A DNA stretch of 64,000 bases, from assembly GCF_017299535.1 (NCBI RefSeq), contig NZ_CP071238.1, positions 2,852,001 to 2,916,000 on the forward strand. The letters run 5' to 3'. Source of the DNA: Serratia marcescens subsp. marcescens ATCC 13880 (GTDB lineage: Bacteria; Pseudomonadota; Gammaproteobacteria; Enterobacterales; Enterobacteriaceae). Positions 49,134 through 59,139 of the stretch are shown here, one piece after another. The notes below the pieces were generated by a model. The model did not search any database. It was given only the letters and a program-made list of their open reading frames with translations, and was not told the origin of the DNA. How positions within the stretch are numbered: position 1 is the stretch's first letter; each line of letters starts with the position of its first letter. Both the position numbers and the translations under genes were made by a program.

Positions 49134-49684
49134 TGTTATACTCTCGAACTTGCGGGAGAGCGGCCAAATTACCCAACTTATCGTTTAAAAAGAAGCATCC
49201 CGGCACGGCTAAGGGCGTAATTTACATAACATTAAACTTCTGCCATATCGGCGACTAAAAACGGGCCGCTCTGGCGCATTCCTTTCAGCCTTCGAGCATC
49301 AATAAATTACCGTTACTTATGAACGACTGCGCCTTTGTCACATTCAGAGCACAATATTTTGGTGAAGTTTACCCATAAAATCCTTATAGTATCGGCAAAG
49401 TGAGTACTACCGATTTCCCTGGTGTTGTTGTGTGTCTTGCCCCTCATCTTTGCAGGGGCTTTTTTCCCCCTTCCCCCCTCACGCAAGCCCTTACCATCGT
49501 TAAATAAATTGTTGGAATTTCTCTCTATCCGGCACCAAGCATCAACGCCATTCGCGCACTAAAGATTAAAATCGTTCGCGATGCTTTCCCTATGCTGAAT
49601 GACGTGTTGACTTTCGCCCTTTCTTCCTGTGAGCCAGGTTTTGGCTGACTACAGCACATCATATGACATCAAGGACACGATACT
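49134..49684. other. Intergenic region with a probable sRNA
   Basis: About 250 AT-rich bases after the 23-codon ORF hold no recognised gene. The sRNA candidate lies at about 49391-49466. The remaining 220 bases up to the hydroxylase gene are AT-rich and probably hold its promoter. Confidence 0.5.
49391..49466 (+). ncRNA. Putative Hfq-type small RNA with an ArcZ-like seed
   Basis: A TATAGT -10 element at 49385-49390 is followed by a 5' hairpin (ATCGG/CCGAT), a single-stranded stretch GATTTCCCTGGTGTTGTTG, and a terminator GCCCCT/AGGGGC with six T at 49439-49466. GATTTCCCTGGTGTTG equals the conserved region of processed ArcZ, and GTTGTGTGTCTTGCCC also resembles the 3' part of RprA. ArcZ itself lies elsewhere (next to arcB in E. 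coli), so this is a separate locus. No -35 element is clear. Confidence 0.65.
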
Positions 49685-50446
49685 ATGCCGGATACCACAT
49701 TGCCGCCTTCGTCTCAGCGCCCCTTCCTGCGGCGCATGCTGCTCAAAGCCGGGAAAAAATTCCTGCGCTGGAACGGCGAATTTCAGACTCGCCATTCGCT
49801 CATCTCCACCACGCCGCGGATCGGCAATCATGAATTTAATTGGGTGACGGCGCTGGAAGCCCGTTGGCCGGCCATTCGCGAGGAGTTGGATCGGTTGCTG
49901 GAACACCCGGAGGATATCCCAGCGTTCCACCAAATATCACCGGATCAGAAACGCATCTCTAAAGGCGATAACTGGAAAACCTTCGGGCTGTTTGTCTACG
50001 GGCAACGGGTTGATGAAAACTGCGCCATCTGCCCGCGCACAGCAGAGGCGGTCAGCGAGATCCCCGGCATGCGCACCGCCATGTTTTCGATTCTTAAACC
50101 GCACTATCACATCGTGCCTCACAAAGGCCCGACTCGAGCCGTCGTGCGCGCGCATCTGGGATTGATCGTGCCAAAGGATCGGGACAAGCTCTGGATCCGC
50201 GTTGACGACCAAATTCTGCACTGGGATGAAGGCAAGGTGATTTTGTTTGATGATTCCTACGAACACGAGGTTCGCAATGATACCGACGAGCTGCGCGCTG
50301 TGCTGTTTCTCGATGTCGACCGGCCAATGGACAAAGTGGGCACGGCGGTGAATAAACTGCTGTTCAGCCTGATCAAAGCCAGCCCGTATGTGAAGCAGCC
50401 GTTGAAAAATCTGGCCAACTGGCATCGCCGCGCCAAAAAAGCGTGA
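49685..50446 (+). CDS. Aspartyl/asparaginyl beta-hydroxylase family protein
   Basis: The 253-residue protein is a 2-oxoglutarate/Fe(II) oxygenase of the LpxO/aspartyl hydroxylase type. Metal and co-substrate residues are visible in LKPHYHIVPHKGPTRAVVRAHLGL and the later DDSYEHEVRN. Substrates in this family include lipid A acyl chains and protein Asp/Asn; the N-terminal region has no clear membrane anchor, so lipid A is uncertain. AAGGA lies nine bases before the ATG. Confidence 0.85.
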   Translation: MPDTTLPPSSQRPFLRRMLLKAGKKFLRWNGEFQTRHSLISTTPRIGNHEFNWVTALEARWPAIREELDRLLEHPEDIPAFHQISPDQKRISKGDNWKTFGLFVYGQRVDENCAICPRTAEAVSEIPGMRTAMFSILKPHYHIVPHKGPTRAVVRAHLGLIVPKDRDKLWIRVDDQILHWDEGKVILFDDSYEHEVRNDTDELRAVLFLDVDRPMDKVGTAVNKLLFSLIKASPYVKQPLKNLANWHRRAKKA

Positions 50447-50559
50447 AGCAAGAGTCTCACGCGCGTGAGCTCAATAGCCAAGAGGGCGGGATGTCTTAAC
50501 ACGCCGCCCTCTGGCATTAAAACTCGTGTTGCCGAGCAACATCTGTCAAGGCATCCGCG

Positions 50560-51006
50560 TTATCTGGCCCAGTCCGGCTTGTTGAGGATATGATCCTGCC
50601 AGTCCACCACTTCGCTCTCGCGCACCGCAATATGCCGCACCGTGATGCGCTCGCCGTGCATCGCCGCTTTGGAACCGCTGATCAGCGGGTGCCAGGGAAA
50701 CAGCGGCTTGCCTTCGCCGATCAGGCGATAGGCGCAGGTCGGCGGCAGCCAATCGAAGGTAGTGAGGTTCTCGCGCGTCAGTTTGATGCAGTCTTCTTCC
50801 AGCTCGAAGCGCCGCTCATAGTTACGGCATTGGCAGGATTTGATGTTGAGCTGGTTGCAGGCTACGTTGGTAAAATAAATCTCGTCGGTATCTTCGTCGA
50901 TCAGCTTATTCAAACAGCATTGCCCGCACCCGTCGCACAGCGATTCCCACTCTTGTTCTGACATTTCCGCCAGCGTTTTCTGTTGCCAAAAAGCGAGTTG
51001 TGACAT
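50560..51006 (-). CDS. ycgN: YcgN family cysteine cluster protein
   Basis: This 148-residue soluble protein has a metal-binding cysteine cluster: [11 protein letters not shown] near residues 24-34, then [19 protein letters not shown]. It matches the UPF0260/YkgJ-type zinc or iron cluster family, whose function is unknown. It is last in the leftward ycgL-transglycosylase-ycgM-ycgN series. Confidence 0.9.
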   Translation of the reverse strand: MSQLAFWQQKTLAEMSEQEWESLCDGCGQCCLNKLIDEDTDEIYFTNVACNQLNIKSCQCRNYERRFELEEDCIKLTRENLTTFDWLPPTCAYRLIGEGKPLFPWHPLISGSKAAMHGERITVRHIAVRESEVVDWQDHILNKPDWAR

Positions 51007-51128
51007 GTTAGCGTCCGGTTTCGGTAAATGGATAAGTCACCTGCGCACAGGTTCGAGGGGGGACTATATAGACATATTAGCCGCAAGATGCAAGCTTTGC
51101 CGCCGACGATGCCGGCGGCGAAGACAGG

Positions 51129-51785
51129 TCAGATCACCCGGGTGCTGAGCGTTTTGCCGTTCAGGCTGATTTTCAACATGTCGCCGGAGGCCATCGGGCC
51201 CACGCCCTGCGGCGTGCCGGTCAGGATGATGTCGCCGGCGCGCAGCGTGAAGAAGCGGCTCATGTAGCTGATAAGCGGCAGGATTGGCGTGATCATGTCG
51301 CGCGTATTGCCCTGCTGGCGCAATTGATCGTTGACGGTCAACGACAGCTCGGCGTTTTGCGGATCGCCGAATTCCGCCACCGGGATAAATCCCGACATCG
51401 GGCAGGAACCGTCGAAGGCCTTGGCCTTTTCCCACGGCTGGCCGGCCTTTTTAAAGCCCGCTTGCAGATCGCGCAGCGTCAGATCGAGCGCCACGCCATA
51501 ACCGGCGATCGCCCGCGCAACGCGATCTTCGTTGGCCTGTTTCAACGGTGTGCCGATCAATACCGCCAGCTCCACTTCATGATGCACCGCACCGAACTCT
51601 TTGGGGATGGCCACCGGCTGGCGAATATCGCACAACGCCGTTTCCGGTTTGATAAACACCACCGGTTCGACGGACGCCGCGCTGCCCATTTCCTTGATGT
51701 GATCGGCGTAGTTGCTGCCGACGCAGACCACCTTGTTCACCGGGAAATCGAGCAGCGAACCCTGCCAGTCTCTATGTTGATACAT
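51129..51785 (-). CDS. ycgM: Fumarylacetoacetate hydrolase family protein YcgM
   Basis: The 218-residue FAH-fold protein has the motifs VCVGSNYADHIKEMGS, EFGAVHHEVELAVLIG (metal ligands) and ILTGTPQGVGPM. Members act as acylpyruvases or oxaloacetate-type decarboxylases/tautomerases; the exact reaction is not settled by sequence. GGGAG precedes the ATG by seven bases. Confidence 0.9.
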   Translation of the reverse strand: MYQHRDWQGSLLDFPVNKVVCVGSNYADHIKEMGSAASVEPVVFIKPETALCDIRQPVAIPKEFGAVHHEVELAVLIGTPLKQANEDRVARAIAGYGVALDLTLRDLQAGFKKAGQPWEKAKAFDGSCPMSGFIPVAEFGDPQNAELSLTVNDQLRQQGNTRDMITPILPLISYMSRFFTLRAGDIILTGTPQGVGPMASGDMLKISLNGKTLSTRVI

Positions 51786-51843
51786 ACCGCTTCTCCCAAA
51801 CTGTAGAGGCTTGGCGCGCCAAGCCGATTATTGGTGTGCCGGA

Positions 51844-52866
51844 TCAATGCCCGATCGCGTCTGCCATCATACCCACGGCGAGGGCGAAATAGTAAGAGCG
51901 ATTCCAGTGCATGAGGGTGCGGAAATTATCATAGACCAGGAACGTCCGCCCCTGCAGATCATCCGGCGCGATAATCCAACCGCGCTGCACGGCATGCGGC
52001 AACGCACTGCCATCCACACGGCGCACGCCGCGTTTCTGCCAGTCGTTGACGCTGCGCGCCTGCGCGTCTTTCAGGCCCAGTTCGGTCGGATTGAAGCCGG
52101 CGGGCAGTTTGACCTCGCGCCCCCAACCGATGCCGGGCTGCCAGCCCTCTTTGGACAGATAGCTGGCTGTAGACGCGAAAACGTCGTCAATGTTGTTCCA
52201 GATATCGATGCGCCCGTCGCCGTCGCCATCCGCCGCGTAGCGCAAGAAGGAGCTCGGCATAAACTGGCATTGCCCCATCGCGCCGGCCCAGGAGCCTTTC
52301 AGCGGCGTATCGCCGACGTGCCCCTGCTCGACTATCCGCAGCGCCGCCATCAGTTCCTGGCTGAAAAAAGCTTCACGGCGCCCTTCAAACGCCAAGGTCG
52401 CCAGCGCAGACACCACGTCTTCCCGCCCCTGAATCTTGCCGTAGGCGCTCTCCATTCCCCACAGCGCGATGATATAACGCCCTGGCACCCGATAGCGCTC
52501 GCTGGCCCGCAACCATTGCGTATGGCGCTGCCGATACCGTTCTCGCCCCTGGCGCACCTTGGCGGGCGACATCACCCGCCGCAGGTAATCGTCCAGGGTG
52601 ATCTTCTGCTCCGGCTGATTGCGATCGGCCTTGATCACTCGATCGACGAAGTGGATTTGCGCAAACGCGCGATCAAGAGTCGCCTGACTGATGCCCTGTT
52701 CCCGCGCCCGGCGTTTAAGTTGATCGACATACGCCGGGAACTGCGCCGGATCGCGGCCGCTCGCCGCCAGCGTCGTCTCCTGCGCCGCCTGCGATGCGCC
52801 GGGCATCAGCACTCCGCCCAGCGCCAACCAGGCGGCCAATACGGTCTTTCTCGCCGAACGTGTCAT
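51844..52866 (-). CDS. Lytic murein transglycosylase, MltB-like
   Basis: The 340-residue protein cleaves peptidoglycan with 1,6-anhydro product formation. A signal peptide ends at ASQA without a lipobox, so it should be a soluble periplasmic enzyme. The SLT-type catalytic Glu139 is in LWGMESAYG, followed by GAMGQCQFMPSSFLRYAADGDGDG, and a C-terminal region ends with a DNFRTLMHWNRSYYFALAVG motif. The start at 52866 follows GGAGG. It lies 28 bases after ycgL and may be coupled. Confidence 0.9.
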   Translation of the reverse strand: MTRSARKTVLAAWLALGGVLMPGASQAAQETTLAASGRDPAQFPAYVDQLKRRAREQGISQATLDRAFAQIHFVDRVIKADRNQPEQKITLDDYLRRVMSPAKVRQGRERYRQRHTQWLRASERYRVPGRYIIALWGMESAYGKIQGREDVVSALATLAFEGRREAFFSQELMAALRIVEQGHVGDTPLKGSWAGAMGQCQFMPSSFLRYAADGDGDGRIDIWNNIDDVFASTASYLSKEGWQPGIGWGREVKLPAGFNPTELGLKDAQARSVNDWQKRGVRRVDGSALPHAVQRGWIIAPDDLQGRTFLVYDNFRTLMHWNRSYYFALAVGMMADAIGH

Positions 52867-52894
52867 CGCGCCTCCCCTGGCCGTGGCGACTGTC

Positions 52895-53167
52895 TCAGGC
52901 CTTATCGCCCGCCAGATGCTGATTGAGCAGGTTTTCAACCGGCGGCGGGAACTGCAGATAATAGCCTTCGTCTTTCAACGCCTGCTTTACCTTTTCGATA
53001 TCCGCCGAGGCCAATTTCTTGCGCTCATCGAGCGACAGCATCATGGCGAATTGCGGCACGCCGAAACTTTTCATCAGCTCTTCCGGCACACGAGAGAAAT
53101 CGTCTTTTTTTTCGACATAAAGATAAGTTTGATCGCGTTTCGGGCTTCTATAGATCACACAAAGCAT
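52895..53167 (-). CDS. ycgL: YcgL domain protein
   Basis: The 90-residue protein matches the YcgL family (DUF709): [22 protein letters not shown] at the N terminus and [18 protein letters not shown] near the C terminus. Its function is unknown. It is divergent from minC, as in E. coli. Confidence 0.92.
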   Translation of the reverse strand: MLCVIYRSPKRDQTYLYVEKKDDFSRVPEELMKSFGVPQFAMMLSLDERKKLASADIEKVKQALKDEGYYLQFPPPVENLLNQHLAGDKA

Positions 53168-53303
53168 TTTTTTAACTCTATTTAATTGAGGGAGCGTCTT
53201 GCCTGGATATAACTCTGACTATAACATGCTTATAGTACATCGGAATATCGCACCCCGAGTGGTATTCCGGGGATTTAAAGTTGCTGAGACTGAGTCAGGA
53301 TAG

Positions 53304-53999
53304 ATGTCACAATCGCCAATTGAGCTAAAAGGCAGCAGTTTTACCCTATCGGTTGTTCATTTGCATAATTCGCAGCCCGAGGTAATACGCCAGGCGTTAC
53401 AGGAAAAAGTTGAGCAAGCGCCCGCTTTTCTGAAAAACGCTCCTGTTGTTATCAACGTCGCAACGCTGGAAGGCGATGCGAACTGGAAAGAACTTCAACA
53501 GGCTGTCGCGGCGGCAGGTCTGCGCGTTGTGGGTATCAGCGGTTGCAGAGATGAGCGTCAAAAGCGCGCGATAGCCCGCGCCGGGCTGCCGCTGCTGAGC
53601 GAAGGCAAAGGCCAGAAAATGGCGGCGCCGGAGCCTGCGCCAGCGCCCGTGGTGGCGGATAACGCCCCCGCCAAAACGCGCATCATCAGTACGCCTGTCC
53701 GTTCCGGCCAACAGATTTACGCCCGCAACAGCGATCTTATCGTGACCAGCAGCGTCAGCGCCGGCGCCGAACTGATTGCCGACGGCAATATTCATGTCTA
53801 CGGCATGATGCGCGGTCGCGCACTGGCAGGCGCGTCAGGCGACACGCAATGTCAGATTTTTTGCACCCACCTGGCGGCTGAGCTAGTCTCTATCGCAGGG
53901 CAGTACTGGTTGAGCGACCAAATCCCGTCCGATTACGTCGGGCAGGCCGTACGACTCAGCCTGTTGGATAACGCTTTAACCATACAACCTTTAAATTAA
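53304..53999 (+). CDS. minC: Septum site-determining protein MinC
   Basis: MinC blocks FtsZ assembly away from mid-cell. The 231 residues form an N-terminal FtsZ-inhibiting domain (1-100), a linker rich in Ala/Pro (about 108-125) and a C-terminal beta-helix ([36 protein letters not shown]) that binds MinD and septal FtsZ. It is first in the minCDE operon. Confidence 0.97.
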   Translation: MSQSPIELKGSSFTLSVVHLHNSQPEVIRQALQEKVEQAPAFLKNAPVVINVATLEGDANWKELQQAVAAAGLRVVGISGCRDERQKRAIARAGLPLLSEGKGQKMAAPEPAPAPVVADNAPAKTRIISTPVRSGQQIYARNSDLIVTSSVSAGAELIADGNIHVYGMMRGRALAGASGDTQCQIFCTHLAAELVSIAGQYWLSDQIPSDYVGQAVRLSLLDNALTIQPLN

Positions 54000-54024
54000 G
54001 CCCTTTTGACAAGGAATCCATTTC

Positions 54025-54837
54025 ATGGCACGCATTATTGTTGTTACATCGGGTAAAGGGGGCGTTGGCAAGACCACTTCGAGCGCGGCCATCGCTACCG
54101 GCCTGGCCCAGAAAGGCAAGAAAACCGTCGTGATCGATTTCGATATCGGTCTGCGTAATCTTGACCTGATCATGGGCTGCGAACGTCGGGTAGTTTATGA
54201 TTTCGTGAACGTGATTCAGGGCGATGCCACGCTGAATCAGGCGTTGATCAAAGACAAACGCACTGAAAACCTCTATATCCTGCCGGCTTCGCAGACACGC
54301 GACAAAGACGCGTTGACCCGCGAAGGCGTTGAAAAAATCCTCAACGATCTCGGCGAGATGGATTTTGACTTCGTGGTCTGCGACTCACCGGCCGGTATCG
54401 AAACCGGTGCGCTGATGGCGCTGTATTTCGCCGACGAAGCTATCATCACCACCAACCCGGAAGTGTCTTCGGTACGCGACTCCGACCGTATCCTGGGCAT
54501 TCTCTCTTCCAAATCACGCCGCGCCGAGAAAGGCGAATCGCCTATCAAGGAACACCTGCTGCTGACCCGTTATAACCCGGGCCGCGTCAGCCGTGGCGAC
54601 ATGCTGAGCATGGAAGACGTGCTGGAAATCCTGCGCATTCCGCTGGTGGGCGTGATCCCGGAAGACCAGTCCGTGCTGCGCGCTTCCAACCAGGGTGAGC
54701 CTGTCATTCTGGATGCCGAGTCAGACGCCGGTAAGGCGTATGACGATACCGTTTGCCGCTTGTTGGGGGAAGAACGCCCATTCCGCTTCATTGAAGAAGA
54801 GAAGAAGGGTTTCCTGAAACGCCTTTTTGGGGGATAA
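54025..54837 (+). CDS. minD: Septum site-determining ATPase MinD
   Basis: MinD binds the membrane with ATP, recruits MinC and oscillates under MinE. The deviant Walker A SGKGGVGKTT has Lys11 and Lys16. The C-terminal amphipathic helix KKGFLKRLFGG is the membrane-targeting sequence. The 270 residues match E. coli. It follows minC by 25 bases. Confidence 0.98.
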   Translation: MARIIVVTSGKGGVGKTTSSAAIATGLAQKGKKTVVIDFDIGLRNLDLIMGCERRVVYDFVNVIQGDATLNQALIKDKRTENLYILPASQTRDKDALTREGVEKILNDLGEMDFDFVVCDSPAGIETGALMALYFADEAIITTNPEVSSVRDSDRILGILSSKSRRAEKGESPIKEHLLLTRYNPGRVSRGDMLSMEDVLEILRIPLVGVIPEDQSVLRASNQGEPVILDAESDAGKAYDDTVCRLLGEERPFRFIEEEKKGFLKRLFGG

Positions 54838-54840
54838 ACC

Positions 54841-55110
54841 ATGGCCTTATTAGACTTCTTTCTGTCCCGCAAAAAACAGACAGCCAATATAGCCAAGGAA
54901 CGGCTGCAGATTATCGTCGCAGAGCGTCGCCGCGGGGACAGTGAGCCCCCGTATCTGCCTGATCTAAAACGCGATATTCTGGCGGTTATTTGCAAATACA
55001 TTCAGATCGATCCTGAAATGCTGCACGTGCAGTTCGAGCAGAAAGGGGACGATATTTCGGTACTTGAACTTAACGTGACATTGCCGGAATCGGAAGAAGC
55101 AGCTAAATGA
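54841..55110 (+). CDS. minE: Cell division topological specificity factor MinE
   Basis: MinE stimulates MinD ATPase and drives pole-to-pole oscillation. The 89-residue protein has the N-terminal membrane-binding [30 protein letters not shown] anti-MinCD part and the C-terminal topological domain. It begins three bases after minD, so it is translationally coupled. Confidence 0.98.
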   Translation: MALLDFFLSRKKQTANIAKERLQIIVAERRRGDSEPPYLPDLKRDILAVICKYIQIDPEMLHVQFEQKGDDISVLELNVTLPESEEAAK

Positions 55111-55124
55111 TTGCGACGCATTAA

Positions 55125-55155
55125 TTACCCCCTGTATATTTTATGCAGGGGGTAA
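55125..55155. terminator. Stem-loop after minE
   Basis: TTACCCCCTGTA pairs with TGCAGGGGGTAA (one G-T pair) around a seven-base AT loop. No T-run follows, so the mode of termination is uncertain. It lies between the convergent minE and rnd genes. Confidence 0.6.
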
Positions 55156-55347
55156 CTGTATGTGCATCCAGTTATTAAGCTTTATCGGTAGCAAAAAAGC
55201 GATTTTTCCCTTTGGGACTATTCCCAATTAACTTTGCCGCCGCCTCGTTTAAAGTAAATTCTGGCCAGATTTACCTTCAACGCATTATTTCCTGCCTATA
55301 TTCACCCGAGCAGAGTTTCCCTACCCTGCCCAGGTGATAATCAGCGA

Positions 55348-56469
55348 TTAATAATCTTTCAGGATGTCCTGTAACGGCGCCATTAATAAATCGCCGCGCC
55401 AGCCGCTGATTAATTCAGGGCGACTTTCGCCGTCCTTCAGTTTCCAATGCCAGTTCAGCAATTGGTTAATTTGGCGACGGGATGCCAGCAGCTCGCTGCT
55501 CAACCCGCTTTGCTCGCTGACGGTAGCGATCGCCGCCTTGATGTCTTTGAACACCTTCTTGTAGCCCGGCTGATCGATAAGGTTGGCCAACGGCGCCGGC
55601 AACTCGGACTCTTCCAGCGCTTCGGCCTCCGCCACTAGCGCCAGCAGCGTTTTGCCGTGATAACGGATCTCCGGCCCGCTCAGCCCCAGAGAATCCAGTT
55701 CTCCCAGCGAAGACGGCATATAGCGCGCCACCTGCCACAGGTTCTCCTCACGCACCACGAAGTTCACCGCCAGATCGCGCTCACGCGCCTGGCGCAGGCG
55801 CCATTCCGCCAACTTCTGCAAACAACCGAGCTGACGCGGGCGCAGCTGCCAGGCATTGCTGATTTCGCGGTAGGCGACTTCCGGCGCCAGCGCCTCGCTA
55901 CGGCGTTGACACAGCAGCAGGCACTCGTTATTGGCCGCCGCGGTCCAACCGGCCTCTTCGGTCTCCTGCACCAGCTGTTTAGCCATCGGCAGCAGATAGA
56001 ACACGTCGGCGGCCGCGTACACGCATTGCCTTTCGGTCAGCGGGCGCGCCAGCCAGTCGGTGCGCGACTCGCTCTTGTCCAGCTCAACCTTCATGTACTC
56101 CGCCACCAGCGTCGCGAAGCCGCAGGAGAGCGGCCGGCCGGTGAACGCCGCCAGGATCTGGGTATCGACCATCGGCGTCGGCAGCGTTTTAAAGGCGTTG
56201 AGAAACACTTCGAGATCTTCACTGCCGGCATGCAGGAACTTCACCACGGCGGTGTCGGCCAGCAGGTCGACAAACGGCTGCCATTGCTTGATCGGCAGAG
56301 GATCGATAAGGGAGAGTTGTTCACCGTCGTAGAGCTGGATCAGGCCCAACTGCGGATAGTAGGTGCGCGTTCTGACAAACTCGGTGTCCAGCGCAATCTG
56401 GGCATGCTTTCTCGCCTGCTCGCAGACCTGCTGCAATCCGGCATCGGTAGTGATCAACTGATAATTCAA
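55348..56469 (-). CDS. rnd: Ribonuclease D
   Basis: RNase D trims 3' ends of tRNA precursors and other small RNAs. The DEDDy exonuclease motifs begin with IALDTEFVRTRTYYPQLG; FLHAGSEDLEVF and YAAADVFYLLP follow. Two HRDC-type domains form the C-terminal half. The 373 residues fit E. coli (375). The start is a TTG, as reported for E. coli rnd, with a GAGAA ribosome site. Confidence 0.96.
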   Translation of the reverse strand: MNYQLITTDAGLQQVCEQARKHAQIALDTEFVRTRTYYPQLGLIQLYDGEQLSLIDPLPIKQWQPFVDLLADTAVVKFLHAGSEDLEVFLNAFKTLPTPMVDTQILAAFTGRPLSCGFATLVAEYMKVELDKSESRTDWLARPLTERQCVYAAADVFYLLPMAKQLVQETEEAGWTAAANNECLLLCQRRSEALAPEVAYREISNAWQLRPRQLGCLQKLAEWRLRQARERDLAVNFVVREENLWQVARYMPSSLGELDSLGLSGPEIRYHGKTLLALVAEAEALEESELPAPLANLIDQPGYKKVFKDIKAAIATVSEQSGLSSELLASRRQINQLLNWHWKLKDGESRPELISGWRGDLLMAPLQDILKDY

Positions 56470-56497
56470 AACATCATTCTCTTGTAGGATTCAAACA

Positions 56498-56527
56498 CAA
56501 CAACGCCGGCATTCACCGGCGTTGTTG
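56498..56527 (-). terminator. Terminator between fadD and rnd
   Basis: A 12-bp perfect stem CAACAACGCCGG/CCGGCGTTGTTG follows fadD; the minus strand then continues with a T-rich GTGTTTG run. Confidence 0.7.
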
Positions 56528-56550
56528 ATAGTCAGGCGCGAGAGCGAAAG

Positions 56551-58239
56551 CTAGGCGGCATCGGCCGGCTTCGGCGTTTTTAGCTCATCGCGCAGTTCTC
56601 GCCGCAAAATCTTGCCGACGTTAGACTTCGGCAGTTCATCGCGGAACTCAACAATTTTAGGCACTTTATACCCGGTCAGGTGCCGACGGCAATGGGTCAA
56701 CAGCTCTTCCTTGGTCAGCGAGGCGTCTTTCTTCACCACGCAGATCTTCACCGTTTCGCCAGAGGCCTCGCTGGGCACGCCGATCGCCGCACATTCCAGC
56801 ACTTTCGGATGCTGGCTGACCACATCCTCGATCTCGTTCGGGTAAACGTTGAAACCGGAGACCAGGATCATGTCTTTCTTGCGATCGACGATGCGCACAA
56901 ACCCCTGCTCGTCCACGGTCACCACATCACCGGTCGCCAACCAGCCGTCTTTCAGCACTTCGTCGGTGGCTTCCGGGCGCTGCCAATAGCCTAACATAAC
57001 TTGCGGCCCTTTGACCCACAGTTCGCCCGGTTCGCCCGGCGGCACATCGTGGCCATTGTCGTCCACCAACCGAATGTCCGTCGACGGCACCGGCAGGCCG
57101 ATGCTGCCGCTGTAGTGTTTCAGATCGTAAGGGTTACCGGCCACCAGCGGCGCGCACTCCGTCAGGCCATAGCCTTCCAGCAGGTGTTTACCGGTAGTTT
57201 TTTCCCACTTCTCGGCCACCGCTTTTTGCACCGACATGCCGCCGCCGACCGAGAAACGCAGCGTAGAGAAATCGAGCTTGTGGAACTCTTCATTGTTCAG
57301 CAACGCATTGAACAAGGTATTCACCCCGCTCATGGCGGTGAACGGGTATTTACCCAACTCCTTCACCAGCCCCGGAATATCGCGCGGGTTGGTGATCAGC
57401 AAATTGCGCCCGCCCAGATCGATAAACAGCAGGCAGTTCACCGTCAGCGCGAAAATGTGATACAGCGGCAACGCCGTCACCACCAGTTCCTGCCCTTCGC
57501 GGAACAGCGGCGAATAGGCGGCTTTGGCCTGCTCGAGGTTGGCCTGCATATTGCGGTGCGTCAGCATCGCGCCCTTCGCCACCCCGGTGGTGCCGCCCGT
57601 GTATTGCAGGAAGGCCAGATCGGCATTAATGATGTCCGGTTTTACATATTGCAGACGGCGGCCGCGCTGCAGCGCGCTGCGGAATGAAATGGCATCCGGC
57701 AGGTTGTATTTGGGCACCAGGCGCTTGACGTATTTGACCACGAAGTTGACCAGCGTGCCTTTGGCGGCTGACAGCTGATCGCCCATGCGCGTCAGGATCA
57801 CGTGCTTGACCTGAGTGTTGAACACCACTTTTTCCAGCGTATGGGCAAAGTTGGAGACGATGACGATGGCGCTGGCGCCGCTGTCGTTCAACTGGTGTTC
57901 CAGCTCTCGCGGGGTATACAACGGGTTGACGTTGACCACCACCATGCCGGCGCGCAGAATGCCGAACAGGGCGATGGGGTATTGCAACAGGTTAGGCATC
58001 ATCAGCGCGACGCGGTCGCCCTTCTTCAGGCCCAGTTCATTTTGCAGGTAAGCCGCGAAAGCCCGGCTGCGTTCTTCCAGTTTGCGGAAGGTCATCACCT
58101 CGCCCATATTGATAAAGGCGGGCTGATCGGCATAGCGCTGCACGGCATGCTCAAACATTTCGATCAACGACGAATAGCGATCGGCATCAATCTCTGCGGG
58201 CACATCTGCCGGATACCGTTTTAACCAGACCTTATCCAA
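56551..58239 (-). CDS. fadD: Long-chain fatty acyl-CoA ligase
   Basis: FadD activates imported long-chain fatty acids to acyl-CoA at the inner membrane. The AMP-binding motif [13 protein letters not shown] and the FACS signature ([28 protein letters not shown] region) are intact. The TTG at 58239 is the likely start: AGGAG lies seven bases before it, and [13 protein letters not shown] then aligns with the E. coli N terminus, giving 562 residues (561 in E. coli). A FadR operator lies about 75 bases upstream. Confidence 0.96.
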   Translation of the reverse strand: MDKVWLKRYPADVPAEIDADRYSSLIEMFEHAVQRYADQPAFINMGEVMTFRKLEERSRAFAAYLQNELGLKKGDRVALMMPNLLQYPIALFGILRAGMVVVNVNPLYTPRELEHQLNDSGASAIVIVSNFAHTLEKVVFNTQVKHVILTRMGDQLSAAKGTLVNFVVKYVKRLVPKYNLPDAISFRSALQRGRRLQYVKPDIINADLAFLQYTGGTTGVAKGAMLTHRNMQANLEQAKAAYSPLFREGQELVVTALPLYHIFALTVNCLLFIDLGGRNLLITNPRDIPGLVKELGKYPFTAMSGVNTLFNALLNNEEFHKLDFSTLRFSVGGGMSVQKAVAEKWEKTTGKHLLEGYGLTECAPLVAGNPYDLKHYSGSIGLPVPSTDIRLVDDNGHDVPPGEPGELWVKGPQVMLGYWQRPEATDEVLKDGWLATGDVVTVDEQGFVRIVDRKKDMILVSGFNVYPNEIEDVVSQHPKVLECAAIGVPSEASGETVKICVVKKDASLTKEELLTHCRRHLTGYKVPKIVEFRDELPKSNVGKILRRELRDELKTPKPADAA

Positions 58240-58312
58240 GGTATTACTCCTGAAATCATTACTAATTATCATCGCAGCCCTCAAACTCGCAGCCTAACCA
58301 TAACAATATTTT

Positions 58313-58329
58313 AACTCAGCAGACCAGTT
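58313..58329 (-). promoter_or_regulatory. FadR operator of fadD
   Basis: AACTGGTCTGCTGAGTT on the minus strand matches the E. coli fadD operator AGCTGGTATGATGAGTT at 13 of 17 positions and the consensus half-site AACTGGTCNG fully. Confidence 0.7.
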
Positions 58330-58390
58330 CGGGTTTTAAACATTATTCAGGTTGCGATGTACGTCACTAATTGTCGGATATTCCTTATCC

Positions 58391-58420
58391 CAAAAAACAA
58401 AAGGGCGGCCTGAGCCGCCC
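58391..58420 (-). terminator. Terminator of yeaY
   Basis: On the minus strand GGGCGGC/GCCGCCC with loop TCAG is followed by CCTTTTGTTTTTTGGG-type T-rich sequence, about 30 bases after the yeaY stop. Confidence 0.8.
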
Positions 58421-58448
58421 TGTCAAATGTGTTCACATCAAGCGTATG

Positions 58449-59039
58449 CTACTCGGTTACGATGGTTTGCACCTGTGCCGGGCCAGGGTTGTACCAGCCA
58501 TAGCCTGCGCCCCAACCGGGTCCCCACGGACCTCCGCGCCAGCCCCAGGGGCCCATTGGCGCAGGCGGCATCACCACCTGCTGCACCAGATGCCAGCGTT
58601 TGAAACCGGTCACGTTCATCGTCACGAAGCGATACGGCGTCATGCCGATTCGCCCCTCTTTCAGGCCGGTAATGGCGCCGACGACGGTCACCAGCTGGCC
58701 TTTGAAATCGACCGGTTCGAGGAAGCCGTTTACCGTGGCCAGCAAGCGGCCGCGCGACGGTTCGCCCAGTATCGGCCGCGCACCGCTGTCGAGCGGCACC
58801 GCCGCAATCTCCAGCACCGTGCGCCCTTGTTCGTTGGCGACGTTTACCACAGTGCCGCCGAAACGGGCTTCCGCGCCGGTAAACAGGTTGGGTGCATTTT
58901 GTACCGAGGAAAGCTGAGTCACCGGCGAAGGGCTGGAGCCTTTGATCGCATCCGGTACGGTGACGCACCCGGATAAAACCAGCGCGCCGCAGGCGACGGC
59001 CAGCAGCGACAGCTTTTTACTTGCAGTGCGGATTAACAT
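58449..59039 (-). CDS. yeaY: Slp family outer membrane lipoprotein YeaY
   Basis: The 196-residue lipoprotein has a lipobox LSGC with the lipidated Cys25. It belongs to the Slp/YeaY family of starvation- and stress-inducible outer membrane lipoproteins. The C-terminal tail is rich in Trp, Gly and Pro ([20 protein letters not shown]), longer and more repetitive than the rest. The ATG at 59039 has AGGAG nine bases upstream; an earlier in-frame start would put the signal peptide too far in. It lies upstream of fadD, as in E. coli. Confidence 0.92.
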   Translation of the reverse strand: MLIRTASKKLSLLAVACGALVLSGCVTVPDAIKGSSPSPVTQLSSVQNAPNLFTGAEARFGGTVVNVANEQGRTVLEIAAVPLDSGARPILGEPSRGRLLATVNGFLEPVDFKGQLVTVVGAITGLKEGRIGMTPYRFVTMNVTGFKRWHLVQQVVMPPAPMGPWGWRGGPWGPGWGAGYGWYNPGPAQVQTIVTE

Positions 59040-59139
59040 GGTCGCAATCTCCTGAAATGGCTGTAACTTTGACCGCGTTTCATCGTTCAAGTTGCAGCCC
59101 CTCATCGCCCGGCATCAACATCAGCACAATACGCCGCGA

